A DNA stretch of 64,000 nucleotides. It comes from Lethocerus indicus. Lineage: Eukaryota; Arthropoda; Insecta; Hemiptera; Belostomatidae. The notes beneath the pieces were generated by a model. That model was not told the DNA's origin and made no database searches. It saw only the letters and a program-made list of their open reading frames with translations. Location of the stretch: NCBI GenBank assembly GCA_019843655.1, contig JACDQD010000001.1, forward strand, positions 40,265,392 through 40,329,391, given 5' to 3'. Of this stretch, positions 36,229 to 48,301 are shown piece by piece (within the stretch, counting starts at the first letter, position 1; each line of letters starts with the position of its first letter). Made by a program: the position numbers and the translations under genes.

Positions 36229-36315
36229 TTGAATTAAATTCCAGCCCTATAAATCCAATCGGAATTTCCCGAAAGAATTTACCGTTTAAAAGACTGGACC
36301 AATAAAACACAATGG
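36229..36315 (+). repeat. Low-copy interspersed repeat, copy B
   Basis: TTGAATTAAATTCCAGCCC, ATAAATCCAATCGGAAT, ACCGTTTAAAAG and CAATAAAACACAA align with copy A with short indels. Class unknown. Confidence 0.7.
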
Positions 36316-37330
36316 TGAATGGTTGGGGGTACATTGCAAATACCGGATTCCGGTATTTGATACGTACGGGGCCTTATTATAAGGCAGATATTCGGTTTCG
36401 CTGAATAACTCGACGGGAATTATTTATTCCCCCCAACTTGAAATAATACGCCGTAATATTGAGTTAGAAAATTTCGATATTAAAATGAAATGAGTTACGA
36501 TAGAAAAAAAAAGAAAAAACTTTTCTTCCGAAACAACTGAATTTTACTATTTCACGTGCCTCTAAACATTTTCGTAAAGAAAAAGTCCCAACAAAAACTG
36601 GACACACTTCAGAACTTAATAACGGAGAATGTCTTATCTCAAATGGACGTCTGTATTCGAAACACGATGAGCTACATGATATAATATTTACCGCCAGGGT
36701 TGATGCAATATCTGTCTAATATTCATACTTTCTCTATGCAAGAAATTTAAGAACGCGAGTGCATAATTTTTCAAAATTATACGACGATATATGGTTTTTT
36801 TATGGCGATCAACACCAACTATTTCCAAATTACATATAGATAGGCTTTTATTGCTCAACAGAATCAACGGGGATTTTGGAATCGCCCTGTTGCTCGGACC
36901 TACTCTTACCCCGAACGCATCATGTGTTATATATACGGAATGTGAGCTACCCTTCCGCAGTTCACTCGTAAAATTCTCTTAATCAGTTTACATTTTCAGC
37001 ATTAGTGTTAGCCCCGAGTCCGGAACCGATTGAAAGGGTCGGACTCGTCAGATTCCTTTTTATTAATCGCCCCAATAAAACAGCGCCGGAGCGTTGCCCG
37101 ATGAATTGTTGAACTTTAAGCCGTGTTCTGCGGTGCGTGGTATCGGCGAGCGCGTGGAATCAATTAAAAAAAAAAAAAGAGGGCGGACAATAGGCCAACG
37201 GTATACCCCGGCCCAGATAAGGCACACTTCCCGGCACTTTTTTTCCCGCCGCCCCACACTCTCTCCCGCACCCAAACATTAATTATCGGTTATAGCCAAA
37301 TCATCAAATTGCCCGCTGCTCTTTCTATCT

Positions 37331-37336
37331 CACTCT

Positions 37337-37379
<43 letters not shown>

Positions 37380-37380
37380 T
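37331..37380. repeat. (CT)n microsatellite
   Basis: A CT dinucleotide run of about 50 bp with one interruption. It creates artefactual Glu-Arg repeat ORFs on the minus strand. Confidence 0.95.
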
Positions 37381-38597
37381 TTTTGAAACTCTTCTTTCTG
37401 TTCGGCACAGATAACGATAGCCCATTCGTCCGGCCGGTGTTGACTCGGGCTCGGACCCCGGGGGGGGGTTCGATACTGGCGGCGGCCGAGTGATACGACC
37501 ACCGCTCGAAATTACGAGCGAATTTCGGATAATAAACGGGCCGTTCGGTCCACGTTTTTTCCGCCTCCCGCAGATGACCGGCCCGAGAAGCCTTCGCTCC
37601 CGGGCGAAAGGAACAGCGCGTAACAGCAGCCCGGAGTGTCGGCGAAACCATTATACCAATAAATAAAGAGAGATTTCTACTAAAATGGTTGTACAATTAT
37701 ACAAATTTCCAGAATAGGCGATTGAAAACACGTGCAGATGTGACGTGGATTCTCAAACATTTTGTTTACGGTTTTTCCCCATCGTCAGGGGTAGAGAAAA
37801 TTCTTCCACGTGGAAAAAGTCTAATATTATATTATTAGCCATAATATAAAATGTTCAACTCGCGCGGTACTAATAAATCGGACTCATGAACAAATATCTT
37901 AAAATGGTAATTAAATGTACATTAAGTGATGAATTTAGAAGCGCAGTCGCTATATATCCGATTTCGTGCCCAGAGCCAACCGAAAATCGGAGTTTATATG
38001 CCGGCAGTAGCGAACTTCAATAACGAACGATTATCCGAGTTAACCTTAATATTCAACAGGGGGCCCACAAAACGCAGCCGGCGTTCTCCTCTACCTGTCG
38101 CCGCGTAACGATCATGAGGAGAGGGCCACCGAACGCCCGATCTGCATAATTGCATTCTTATAAGGGCGTTTCGTCGGGGAGGCGGGGACGGCCTCCTTTT
38201 AATGGGCGCCGCAAATGTTCCCGACAGTGGGCCGCCCCCCTCAGATTTATATACATTCGGCAGTTGAGCCGAACCGTTTTAATTGCGATTAGTTCGGGCC
38301 GTCGCTATTCGAGCCCGGCCGGCGGTAATCCCGAATTCATTTTCACGGTTCACTGCTCGCCCAGTAGCCGGCCCGGCACAATTCTTGAGCATTCGATGTA
38401 AAACACCTAGTCATAAAATAATCGACGCCAACCGTAAATTTGGACTATTGAGGACATTTGGATTGGAACCGACGCGGACGAACGGCATGGGACTGTGGGG
38501 TTCCACCGGAGATTCCAATCGAAAGTTCTTCCAACCATCCTTAATACTCCCCTGCGTCCTTAACGCTACTGTATATTTTACCGTATGTATTTTCGAT

Positions 38598-38729
38598 ATG
38601 CGCGATATGTTGTTTATATTTTGTCTTTTAAGTGTATGTTCTTCTTTACAGAAAAACAATTGTAAGAAAATTAATGATTGCCCACACTATCCTAAACCCT
38701 TCTATATTGATATACATGGACGGGGATAG
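38598..38729 (+). CDS. Candidate small secreted peptide ORF (43 aa)
   Basis: MRDMLFIFCLLSVCSSLQ looks like a signal peptide and is followed by a 25-residue tail with two Cys (NNCKKINDCPHYPKPFYID) ending HGRG and a stop. The nucleotides CTTCTTTACAG within it also look like a splice acceptor, so the tail could instead be a terminal exon. I recognise no family, and an ORF this short can arise by chance. Confidence 0.18.
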   Translation: MRDMLFIFCLLSVCSSLQKNNCKKINDCPHYPKPFYIDIHGRG

Positions 38730-39602
38730 AGTACTTTAGCTCGGAAACGAGCTATGCCAATCGATGGCGACTTATGCCCCTGTTGCTCTTTATCCGGGAT
38801 ATAATTCAGAAAGGTCCACGGCTTGTCGTCAGCAGGACTTAATCAGGGATATATCGATAGTTATGTAACCGCCCTGTCATTATTTTATTCGCAAAAATTA
38901 TCTTTTAATTATACTCAGGAACACCGGATTGAGGAATTACGGGGATTGAGATTCAGTAGCCTTTCGTTAATAAGTTAACGTGCCCGATGCACCTTGTCGG
39001 CACTGGCAATATACAGTTTCTCCAAACCCTCGCGTCAACACTGCCACCCACCGGAAATAATAAATATATTCTCGGTAATATAACGAACGTTATAGCGGTA
39101 GTTTAATTAAAACTGACAATTGGTACTTAATTGATAATTGAGTATCGGATATTGTTGGAAGCTCGGCGGCCAAAAAGAAGAATGGTGGAAGGGGGAAAAA
39201 TTTGTTTCGAAAAGAAAAACTAAATATTTATAACGTACATCTGTAAAAAGGAGCGGATTACGTATTAAAACAGTGGGGGATAAATCAGGGGCGGGAAAAA
39301 GCCGTTCCCCCCCTCCCAAGGTTATCGCCCGCGAATAAATGGAAAATCTATAAAAATAATGGCCATAATTTGGGAAATTTACATAAACCGTTTGCTTAAT
39401 ACTTTGTATAAATCAATGCCGCGAACTCGGAATGCTCCCTTACGCGTCATAAAATAGGGCTTAATTTTCCCTAATACTGTTACGCCATTAGAGATAATTT
39501 TCTTTTCTTATTTATAGGTTCTGATACGGGCTGGGAAAAATGTAATTGCCGGTTGAAGCTCAGGTGGCGCCCTTATACCGGCTTACGGCCGTGGGGCCTT
39601 AT

Positions 39603-39760
39603 AGGCGTATCTCACCCTGTTCCACTGACTGATCGCTTCTTATCCTCAAAATTAGCTTCGCCTTTTATTTTTTCTCGTTTTTTTATATCTTTTTCCGGCG
39701 CTCCTTCCCTTCCCTTTCTTCGGCTGGCATCCGGTTCGAATTCGAATCGGGAGCCGAAAG
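39603..39760 (+). repeat. Diverged interspersed repeat, relative at 10180
   Basis: GTATCTCACCCTGTTCCACT, CTTCTTATCC and a pyrimidine tract correspond in order to 10183-10270. Confidence 0.45.
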
Positions 39761-40414
39761 TAGTACTTGACCGCTACCTTTATACCCTCTAACTACCTAG
39801 TTATTGGTCGGGGAATATTCCTTTCTGTTATTCATTCCGGGACAGAGGTATTCAGGATACAGGAAACGGGTTTTTTTTATTATAAACTAAATAGACGCGG
39901 CCTATCGGCGTTTTTGTTTTCGGCCATCTTTTTACGCGTTTGTCTTCGGGATAATTGACAGAGCTGTAGGCCGCTATCCCCGCCGGCTAATTGGAGCGGC
40001 GTTACGCGCTTAAAAGTTTATCCCGGAGCTGGGGGATTAATTAATTCGCGGACATATGTATTGACGGGGTAGTGGGCCGGGGGAGAGCGCCGGAACCAAC
40101 TCGGAAATCGGGACGGGGCGCCCCCCCCCGCGAAAAGTATGAATTGGGGAGGCGGTAGTTAACGCCCGACCGCAAAGGGCTAGAGAGAACGGCGTTGTTT
40201 AAGTTCGACGGCATTAAATGGAAGCCGAACATCCCCTAGCCCCACCCCCATATAAATGCGGATCCACCCTCGTACGTAACACAGAGGTGACTAAATATCA
40301 ATTTCTAAACGCCGACCCCGAAATGCTTTTTGCACCGCTATGTCCTGACAAATTGGATTAGGGTTTTACCTCGGCAGGAACCTCTCTTCCCCTCTGTATA
40401 CAACGCGGACAGTG

Positions 40415-40520
40415 GTTTGCTCGGAGGCGAGGAAAAGTGTCCCTAAAGAAGATTCGCGGGGAAGAAGAACCGACAACAAGAGATCACCAGATGAGGAGTA
40501 AACAAGTAATTTACCTCTTC
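40415..40520 (+). repeat. Diverged interspersed repeat, relative at 30330
   Basis: GCGAGGAAAAGTG, GATTCGCGGGG, ACCGACAACAAGA and GATGAGGA occur in the same order as CGAGGAAAAGTGGATTCTCGG and ACCGACGCCAAGAATGA at 30350-30400. Confidence 0.45.
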
Positions 40521-40863
40521 TAGAGTTCACTGTTTGGCGTGTCAGTGCTTTCATTCGTTTAGTCTATTTTCTCATTCTTTCCGCCCGTTTCTCACAGCGA
40601 AACTTCGCTAGCGACACTTTTCCTCGTTTCCGAGCAAACCGCCCCAACCCCGTACCGCCGCGGTTTGGCGCAATATCGATAATCAATTAATCGGTTTCTG
40701 AGCATCTTACGGCCACGCGTCCGGAGGAGAAATGATTTCGGGACTGGACGTTCCTTTTCGGGGACGGCGAGCTCTGGAAAAGGCTGAGGGAATGTCCTTC
40801 AGCGCTGTCTCGGAGCGCAATCGTTCCGTGAGTAGCGGGTGCAGTTAATGCGAGCGGGGCCGG

Positions 40864-40865
<2 letters not shown>

Positions 40866-40911
<46 letters not shown>
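40866..40911. repeat. (GA)n microsatellite
   Basis: An uninterrupted GA run of about 46 bp. Confidence 0.97.
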
Positions 40912-40913
<2 letters not shown>

Positions 40914-42805
40914 GGAGGGAGGAAAGAGATGGGCGATTACCGCATTAAAAAGAAAGGGATCATCGAATCATACTTCACACGTTTCAAAACCGACGGAGTG
41001 GCGTTTGGGCGATTCGCCGCGACACACCGATTTACAATAATAGGATGGTTTCATTGGCGGGGGATAAACAGTCAACTAATCGGAACTAACGCGGGTGTCG
41101 CCCCATCGACGATCGGTGACGGCGCCTCTCGACTCGTTGGCGGGACGCCCGGGCGACGCGCCTTTGTCGCGTCTTTTTTATTCTTTTTTTTCTATTCCCG
41201 TCGGTTCCCCGATCCGGACAAGAAACGGCGCCGCTGCCACGCAATTTAGCCACGGATCGGTACCGACTACTCGAGTCTTACCCTCCGTTCGGAATTATTA
41301 ATTGAGACGATCTCCTAATCGATTTTTCTAATCTCGATCTTTCGGGTTATTTTTTTATTAAAACGACTTTGTCGCCGCCCAACCGATTTTTCGTCGACGA
41401 CCCGCCTAATTGACGGCCGGCCTAGATGGCCGCTAATTAATTCTGGTTTCTACGCGTCGATCGAGAGCGGGCGTTCCTTCTCGGGAACAGTGGCCTCCGG
41501 GAAAGGGATATGAGCACCGGGTGAGATACGGCCCATTATCTCGGGTTGCTTTAGACGAGCTGTGCGATATGAAATCAGTAATGGGACGGTCTCCCGATCG
41601 TTTTTCGGCCGATACAAAATCGAGATTTTACGCTCCGATTTTTCCTCCGTTTCCTGTCCGAGAAAACGAGCGTTTTCTTTTCCCGAATTCCTTTCGGAAT
41701 GCGACAACGCGCGTCTAACGGCAGATTGGGACTGTCGGCCGCGCATTTTGCCTTCAACAAGCGGAATGAGGTGACAAAATAGTGTTATAATTCCGCGAAT
41801 TCCGTACAACTTTATTCGACGCATATTTTATAGTTTTTAAAAGGCAAAGGGAGACAGACTAGCAACAATGTAAATTAGCCTTACTTTGGATTTCCTGTGA
41901 CTTAACAAAAGCTTTGGCTCAAATCTGAGTTTTACTAATAAAGTGCATTTAATTTCGCGGGGTATTATACTTTTTTTATAATTTTGTAGAGAAAAAGTTT
42001 CTTGACGGACTAAGTAATACAGCATAATGGAGGTGTGCAAGAACAAGTTTTTGTTCTGTCGTTAATGCGTCCGGTTGAAAATTTTAAAAAATCATGCTCA
42101 CACTTATGCATACTTATCGACTTCTCCGAAATAAGATAAATTTAAAACATTAATAGTCGAGCAGTAGTTGTGTTACTGAGGAATAATATGATTGGATCTT
42201 TTTTTGTTGCTCAAATTCCGGGCTTAGATGTCCCGAGTTTTTGCCCCTGCAGTTATTAGTCGAAAAGTGACGGGGTCTAGGAAGAAAAATTCGAGCTCGG
42301 ACGTGAAGAACCGGCGAAGGGAGGGGGGGGGGGGGGGGGTTTTGTCGGGTTAAACCAATTGCCATTGTAGAGAGTGTAACAATTGGGCCGGACACAGTTT
42401 AATACCGGCCGTATGTCACCGCCTCCTCCCCTTTGTCGCCTCTAATGACTGGACATTAGCGCGCGACAGTGTCCCACTCCCTCCCAAATATCCGTCACCG
42501 GCGGTCCCGGAACTGAAGAACCGAGGTACTCCCTCGGTCGGATACCGACCTGCCCCATTGCCGCAATCCTGGAATCTGTTCTGCAAATGATCCCCCCCCC
42601 GTTAATAATTTCGCCCTGAAGCGCCGCAATTATTTCACTTTTTGATCGTAATCATACCCGCTTTATTCGCTACGCCCTTCCTACATTCAGGGTTCCGGGC
42701 CTCTTCCGCACATTCTACCGGCTCGAATATTTATTTATACGCATAACTTCCGTTCTATTTTTAATTTACGTATATAACCAATTTTTTATGGACTCAAAAA
42801 ATACG

Positions 42806-42900
42806 TGGTGGATTCAAAAGTACATTTGTGTTGTCAAATCGCATTGTCACTGAAAATAATTTAAAAAATGTAGCCGCGATTTAAAATACAAAAAGGAAAG
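42806..42900 (+). repeat. Dispersed repeat copy A (about 95 bp)
   Basis: GTGGATTCAAAAGTACATTTG, then TCAAATCGC, TGTCACT, AATAATTT and TAAAATA, in the same order as 51803-51907. Confidence 0.75.
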
Positions 42901-43559
42901 GATAACGTTGTCTCCTTATGTCAGTCTGATATCGAAACAACTCTGTCTATAGTTGAATCTCGTCCTAAAAAATAAATCGAATATTCGGAAACCCGAACGG
43001 CGATAAAATAGACCGTTTGTCCGGGCTAGGTCTAAGCCAGACGGCGGGCGGAGATAATGTTAATGTTTGAATAATTGAACAAGTGGCTGGGACTCGACAA
43101 TGGCTGGCTGTGTTAACTCGGGTGTTAATCGGGGATCGGCCGTCCCGAGCGCGGATTGTTCCCACCACCCCCCACAAACAACTACCGCCCAATAATTGAC
43201 TCCTCGCGACGCCGATTATGTTTGTTTTCTCTACGATATCGCAAAAATAAACATTAAGGAAAACGAGTTACGTTCTCGGATTTATCCAATATTGTTTTTT
43301 TCATTTCGATATAAGAGAAAATTTGGATTTTTAAGTAGCCAAACTTTATTAACGTACCAGATAGCTAATCGAAAACGTATTCGAGGAGTAGGGTTCGTGC
43401 TATTATTAAAAATATATTGAAATACATAAAATTAAATTGGGAATATACTCACGCGCTCACGACAGGACCCAGTTTGAATGTTCGTAACTAACTTGAAACA
43501 GATAAAGACTAAATTAAAAAGACGAAGGTTATAACCGGAGGCATGGCGTTAATGGAAAA

Positions 43560-43608
43560 CAGTATATATACTGTATATATACATCTATATATACAGATAG
43601 ATATACTG
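43560..43608. repeat. 49-bp AT-rich palindrome
   Basis: Begins with the perfect 14-bp palindrome CAGTATATATACTG and ends ATATACTG. The whole is largely self-complementary. Confidence 0.75.
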
Positions 43609-46600
43609 AACACAAACATCAAGATCACCTTTTACGAATTCATCAAGTCAAACAAACCGCACGGAGCCGGTAGATGGCAAAGTTGAGAGTATGCTACATA
43701 TTAAGAAACATCCGATAAACGTCAGGGTAAACTCTCGGCCATCCATTATACGGCGGCGGGGTGGGAATAGTTTTTCCAGATTTATTACGATAAATAAAGC
43801 GCGTCGGTTTCGGTTTCCGGCGACGGGGCCGTTTCAAGTTTCGGAGGCCGACAAAAGGGGATTTTAGAACTGGGCGTAAGACGAAGGGCGTTATATAAGG
43901 CGCGGATGTATTATAAATACGGAGTTTTAAACTTGGCCAATTAGAACAGTATGTGCGTAAACTGGATGTAAAATAAGGGGCGCCCGCCGAGGATATATGG
44001 GGCCTCTTCCCAAGTTGGAGAGGACAGTGGGTAATGTGTAAGTTGTTGGAAGGCCCGCTGGATGGGGGGATATACGAGGTGATTAAGAAGGGTTATTGTG
44101 TATATATTGTCGCATGTTCTTGGGCATTGGGGGCCTCGGTGTAGAGGGCCCCCCACTATCTCCGGGCATCCCCCGAAAAGAGCATTGTCCGGGACAATGC
44201 GTCCCGGCTCGCCAGACAAAGCTTCAACCCGGCCGTCGACAGTCCCACAACTTATAATGGTGAATGGACGGAGGACGCGACAACCAACTTTTTACCGCGG
44301 CTCCGATAATTACGGGGCCTCTTGAAATCGGTGCCCGTTATGACACGGTTACGAAATTCATTATCTTTTTTGTCCGAAACGTTCTTTGTTTGGTTTTGAA
44401 ATTGATATCTAGGGGACGTGACCCTACCGCGCGTCAATTTTATTACCGCTTCAAAAATTATATCGAATAGTAATAATAAAGAATATATAATCGAGTACTA
44501 TAATCGAGAAACTCCGAAACGAAAGGACATTCTAAGACCGAACACATTTTATAAACAGCTTAAATTTTATATTTACCGATAAATGTGAAATAAATGGGAA
44601 AGAGATTTTTTTTACTATTATCAGGGACGCCTATATATTCATATCGCGGTATGGCAATAAATAATTAATTGCGCGTATAAATATCACTGTCGATTGGTTA
44701 CATTTACGCATTCCTCAGTTTCTGCCCGCACATTTTAATTTTCCCGGCGTCCAAAGAGCCGCGCTAACATTTGAAATTCCTTTTTCGGCCTCGTTCCCGG
44801 AACCCCGATTCCGTAATTCCGGAACCGGCCTGTCGGTCGTCTGTCGGCCCCCGAATAACGTCACGCTAATTTCTTATTTATCCGAAAGTAAGAGATGCAC
44901 AAAAATCCATAAGCCCCCGGCGTGGTAGGTTGGAGGCGGAGCCGCTAGATGGCATTACAACCACCTCGGACGGGCCACGGCCCACAGGGAAACGTTTAGC
45001 CGCAGAGGGGGCAGAAAAGTTTACAGTAAATTAGAGAATTAGGCGAATGCAATACTCGAGCCGATTGACAGCATTGTGTCTGAACGGTTTGAATCAGTTC
45101 AAAGAATCCTCGAGAATAATGAAAATAAGTGATTTAATTTATGACAGCCGTTTGGGAGTCCGCGAACGCCCGCAATATCATACGTTTATGATCCTCTCTC
45201 CAATGGATGTCGCCAGTGCTGGACCGGTTTCGGCTCCTCGCCATGGCCTGTAGAGCTTTAAAGTATTGAGAGCAAAACTTTCACAAATGCCACCCGGAAA
45301 AGAGAACGAACTGAAAACTAAAAAAAAGGGTCCGCGCTATCTGTCAATGATTAAGTATCATCACTGTGCACTATTGGAGTCGATGGATTGTTTTCTTTCG
45401 GAGTATTTGAAACGAAATTTTCGGTTTCAATTTGAAACGAAAGTAACAGAGCCGCCTGGATTCCACATGTAAACACTATATACTGGATATAATAATGCAC
45501 GTTGTTTTATTAATAAATTAAGTGCGAATAAACAATAATTGTATACAACAAAGAATACGTCATATCATATTCCACATACAACTTTTCCTTAGCGATTAAT
45601 TTTTTCAAAAATTTAAATTTCTTCCATCCGAGAGTTGAAATAGGTTTTATTAATCAAGGAAAAAATCAACATTTTCAGATTCGAACAATCCTCGGTTTTC
45701 AAATCACTGTGTTTCTTGTTTTTCAACGCTAAAATATTTTTAATAGATAAGCATAAGTTAATTTAAACAAATAATCAATGTTAAGAAGCGCGAGCGGTAT
45801 AGGCAAAACTCCTTATCTTTTTCAATGGGAATAATATCCTAGGCGGGAATTTTTATTCCATTGAAAGAATTAAAGTCGCAGTTTATTTAATCCAAACGCC
45901 GGTATATCACTTTTGAGAAAAGCGCGTTATCTCAGGGCTGAGAATATTTCCTAAGGTTGGTTTTTCCGTTTGCGGCAGGATATGGGCGAGCACGCAGAGG
46001 ACGCGACCGAACCCAATGACGCCACTTATGATGGCCGCTTCCACTTTTAAAACGCCTCTCTAGACGAATAGAAATCGCTAATAATATAAATAGGGTTCTG
46101 CCGAATTTAACCGTAAAAAATAAAACGCGACTGCAATTTGATTGACCAGGGTTCAGGTTAGATAAAATTATATATTAATTAAGGGAAAATGATTAAACCG
46201 TAGGTGCCTAGTAATCTTCAATCACTTTTTGAAATCACTACTCCGTTCAATTTTTCTAAAATAATTTGTATTCTATCGATCATGTTTACTAAAGTATGGG
46301 AAGATATTGCGATTTCTGTCTCCACTCCAATTAATTGTTAGAAATCTGTAGTGACATAATGGGAGAAAGTATTCTGCTAGAACTGTTCCTGGTCTTCATA
46401 ACATTTTAATAATTATGGCCGTTGAACCGCTTGTGTTTGGCAACGGCGCTCCGAACGGCGTATTTAAATAAAAAGTAGTTGTTTAAGGCCAAAACTTAAT
46501 TATTTTGTTGGAGCTACAAAAAAAGAAATTTAATTGGATAATTTATTTTAGACAAGTGTGAATTACAACTAGCCAAATGGACGCCCGGGGTACGAACCCC

Positions 46601-46662
46601 AGCTCGAATTTGCGGCCGCTATCAGAACCGCGGGCCTAATTGCGATAAACACGCCCCTCCCT

Positions 46663-46690
46663 CGAGAGAGGGAGAGAGAGAGAGAGAGGG
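46663..46690. repeat. (GA)n microsatellite, interrupted
   Basis: GA repeats with single G insertions, followed by a purine-rich stretch to about 46730. Confidence 0.9.
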
Positions 46691-48276
46691 GTGGAGGGAG
46701 GGAGGAGTGAGAGAGAGACGGAGAGAGAAACCCGTACAATCCGGGACAATTCATTAGGATTCGTCGGCGACTAATTTGTATTAAGGTCGGGTATAGTGAG
46801 GTTGGTGGGGCGGGAGTGAGGTTTTCGTTCGAACTGCTGAAAACGGCTTTAGCCTTCCTCCTTTCTTGAATCATTTAAACGGGCCCCAATCTACAACTTT
46901 CACGAGGGATTGAACCCGTTTAAAATTCGAGACGCCACCTCCCTGTCTATGTACAGAAAATACAGATCGCTCGAAATTCAAAAATTATAATACGATGCTT
47001 TATTTAACCTCCGCTAACTGCAGCACACATTACTACTACAATCCCACAACAAAAAGAACTCAGTAGTATAGGACAAAAAAAACAGGTTTTTATTTCGTTT
47101 TTAAATTTATATTTACGACTCAATCATCACCCTAATCCACTATTCCAAACCCTACTATCTCCCGATATCCCAAACGTTCCTTACAGACGCCTGAAAAGGA
47201 AGTGGCCACGCGACCTAAATGTTTAAAAAATAAAATTAAAGAAAACAAAATAAATAAATAAAATTAAAAAAGGAATAAAAAAAGGGGGGAACCAGTGGGT
47301 TTCTCCTCTAATTGTTGTCTATTGTAGCTAGTGCCTATATCAATGTTGCTTGTTGTTTAATTTTACAGTTGTAACAATAAAAAAGTGAGAAAAAAAATTG
47401 TATTTTGTTTACTGACCTAGACGTTTTGGAGATATTTCCGCTCGGTAATTTCCTGTTCCTCAACTTAGGAACGTTTATCGGCTCGAAAGAATAAATGGGA
47501 CTACAGGCTCAAAGAACACATAAAAACCATTAAATGTAATAAAACAGAGTCTACGATAGTCGCATTATCTGCCTCGGACACATAAAAAATTCAAACCACT
47601 TATTTACACCCTGGCAATAGAGGCGAAGAAATTAACCTACAAGAGACTAAGGAGTTATTCGAGAACACAATTAGCTAGAATCCTGCAATCCTAAGTCCTG
47701 ACTTAGGACAAGAGGCGATTTCTTTTTGTTTTGTCGATTTATTCAATTACGTTCACTCGCCGGAAGTCGCAAGGTGCGGATTATTACAGCTGAAAACTGT
47801 TTTATTACAGTAATATATGTTGTAGATTTATTTTATATAGCGTTTAGTATAGTGAGCAGTATAAAGTTTTATTCTGTTTCAAACAGCTGTATTTCGCGGA
47901 AAACCGGGTAGTGATATTTATAGTTTAAAATAAGGAATTGAAAATTTCCCACCTCGATTTTCATAATTGACAGGAAGTGTCTTTATTCTATATATAGAAA
48001 AAAATTACATCGTATAACCGTTATACCGATGAGTGAAAAGTGAGACGCGGCTATTGGGTAAAGGGCCACGCCCGGTAATGCAAATTACTCCTCCGCCCCG
48101 ATGTAATTAATTACAGGCAACTATCGAAACCTCGACCTATTGTGTACAGGAGCGTCCAAATGCCGCCGTGGAACCCGAGACACAGGCCCCGCCCAAAATA
48201 AGCCACCTTTTTTTCATTTTTTTTTTATCAAGATCGATGTATAATTCATCAGCGTGTGCCGGCGCGTGTGAGCGCC

Positions 48277-48301
48277 TGTGTGTGTGTGTGTGTGTGTGTG
48301 T
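48277..48301. repeat. (TG)n microsatellite
   Basis: About 12 TG copies following the CG/TG-rich GCGCGTGTGAGCGCC. Confidence 0.95.

Larger units (their letters stand above)
32465..38597. other. Non-coding stretch with diverged low-copy repeats
   Basis: No gene supported. Holds a perfect 10-bp-stem hairpin at 32682-32706, three related repeats (33621, 34951, 36229), a G-rich run near 35090-35140 and a (CT)n tract at 37331-37380. Confidence 0.4.
38730..42805. other. Non-coding CpG-rich stretch
   Basis: No gene supported. Contains the repeats at 39603 and 40420, a long (GA)n at 40866-40911 and a 17-nt poly-G at 42323-42339. ORFs of 120-136 codons here come from microsatellite or low-complexity sequence. 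Confidence 0.35.

Noticed and set aside
37290..37696. Overlapping minus-strand ORFs with Glu-Arg repeats
   Set aside because: They arise from the (CT)n microsatellite.
38283..38597. 5' part of a 148-codon ORF
   Set aside because: Composition looks random and its Arg/Pro bias follows the GC-rich DNA. Only the short 3' ORF with a signal-like start was kept as a weak candidate.
40839..41249. 136-codon ORF rich in Glu-Arg repeats
   Set aside because: A translation of the (GA)n microsatellite.
46590..46625. tRNA gene on the minus strand (GGTTCGTACCC)
   Set aside because: Only a T-arm-like hairpin is present; no A-box or acceptor stem.
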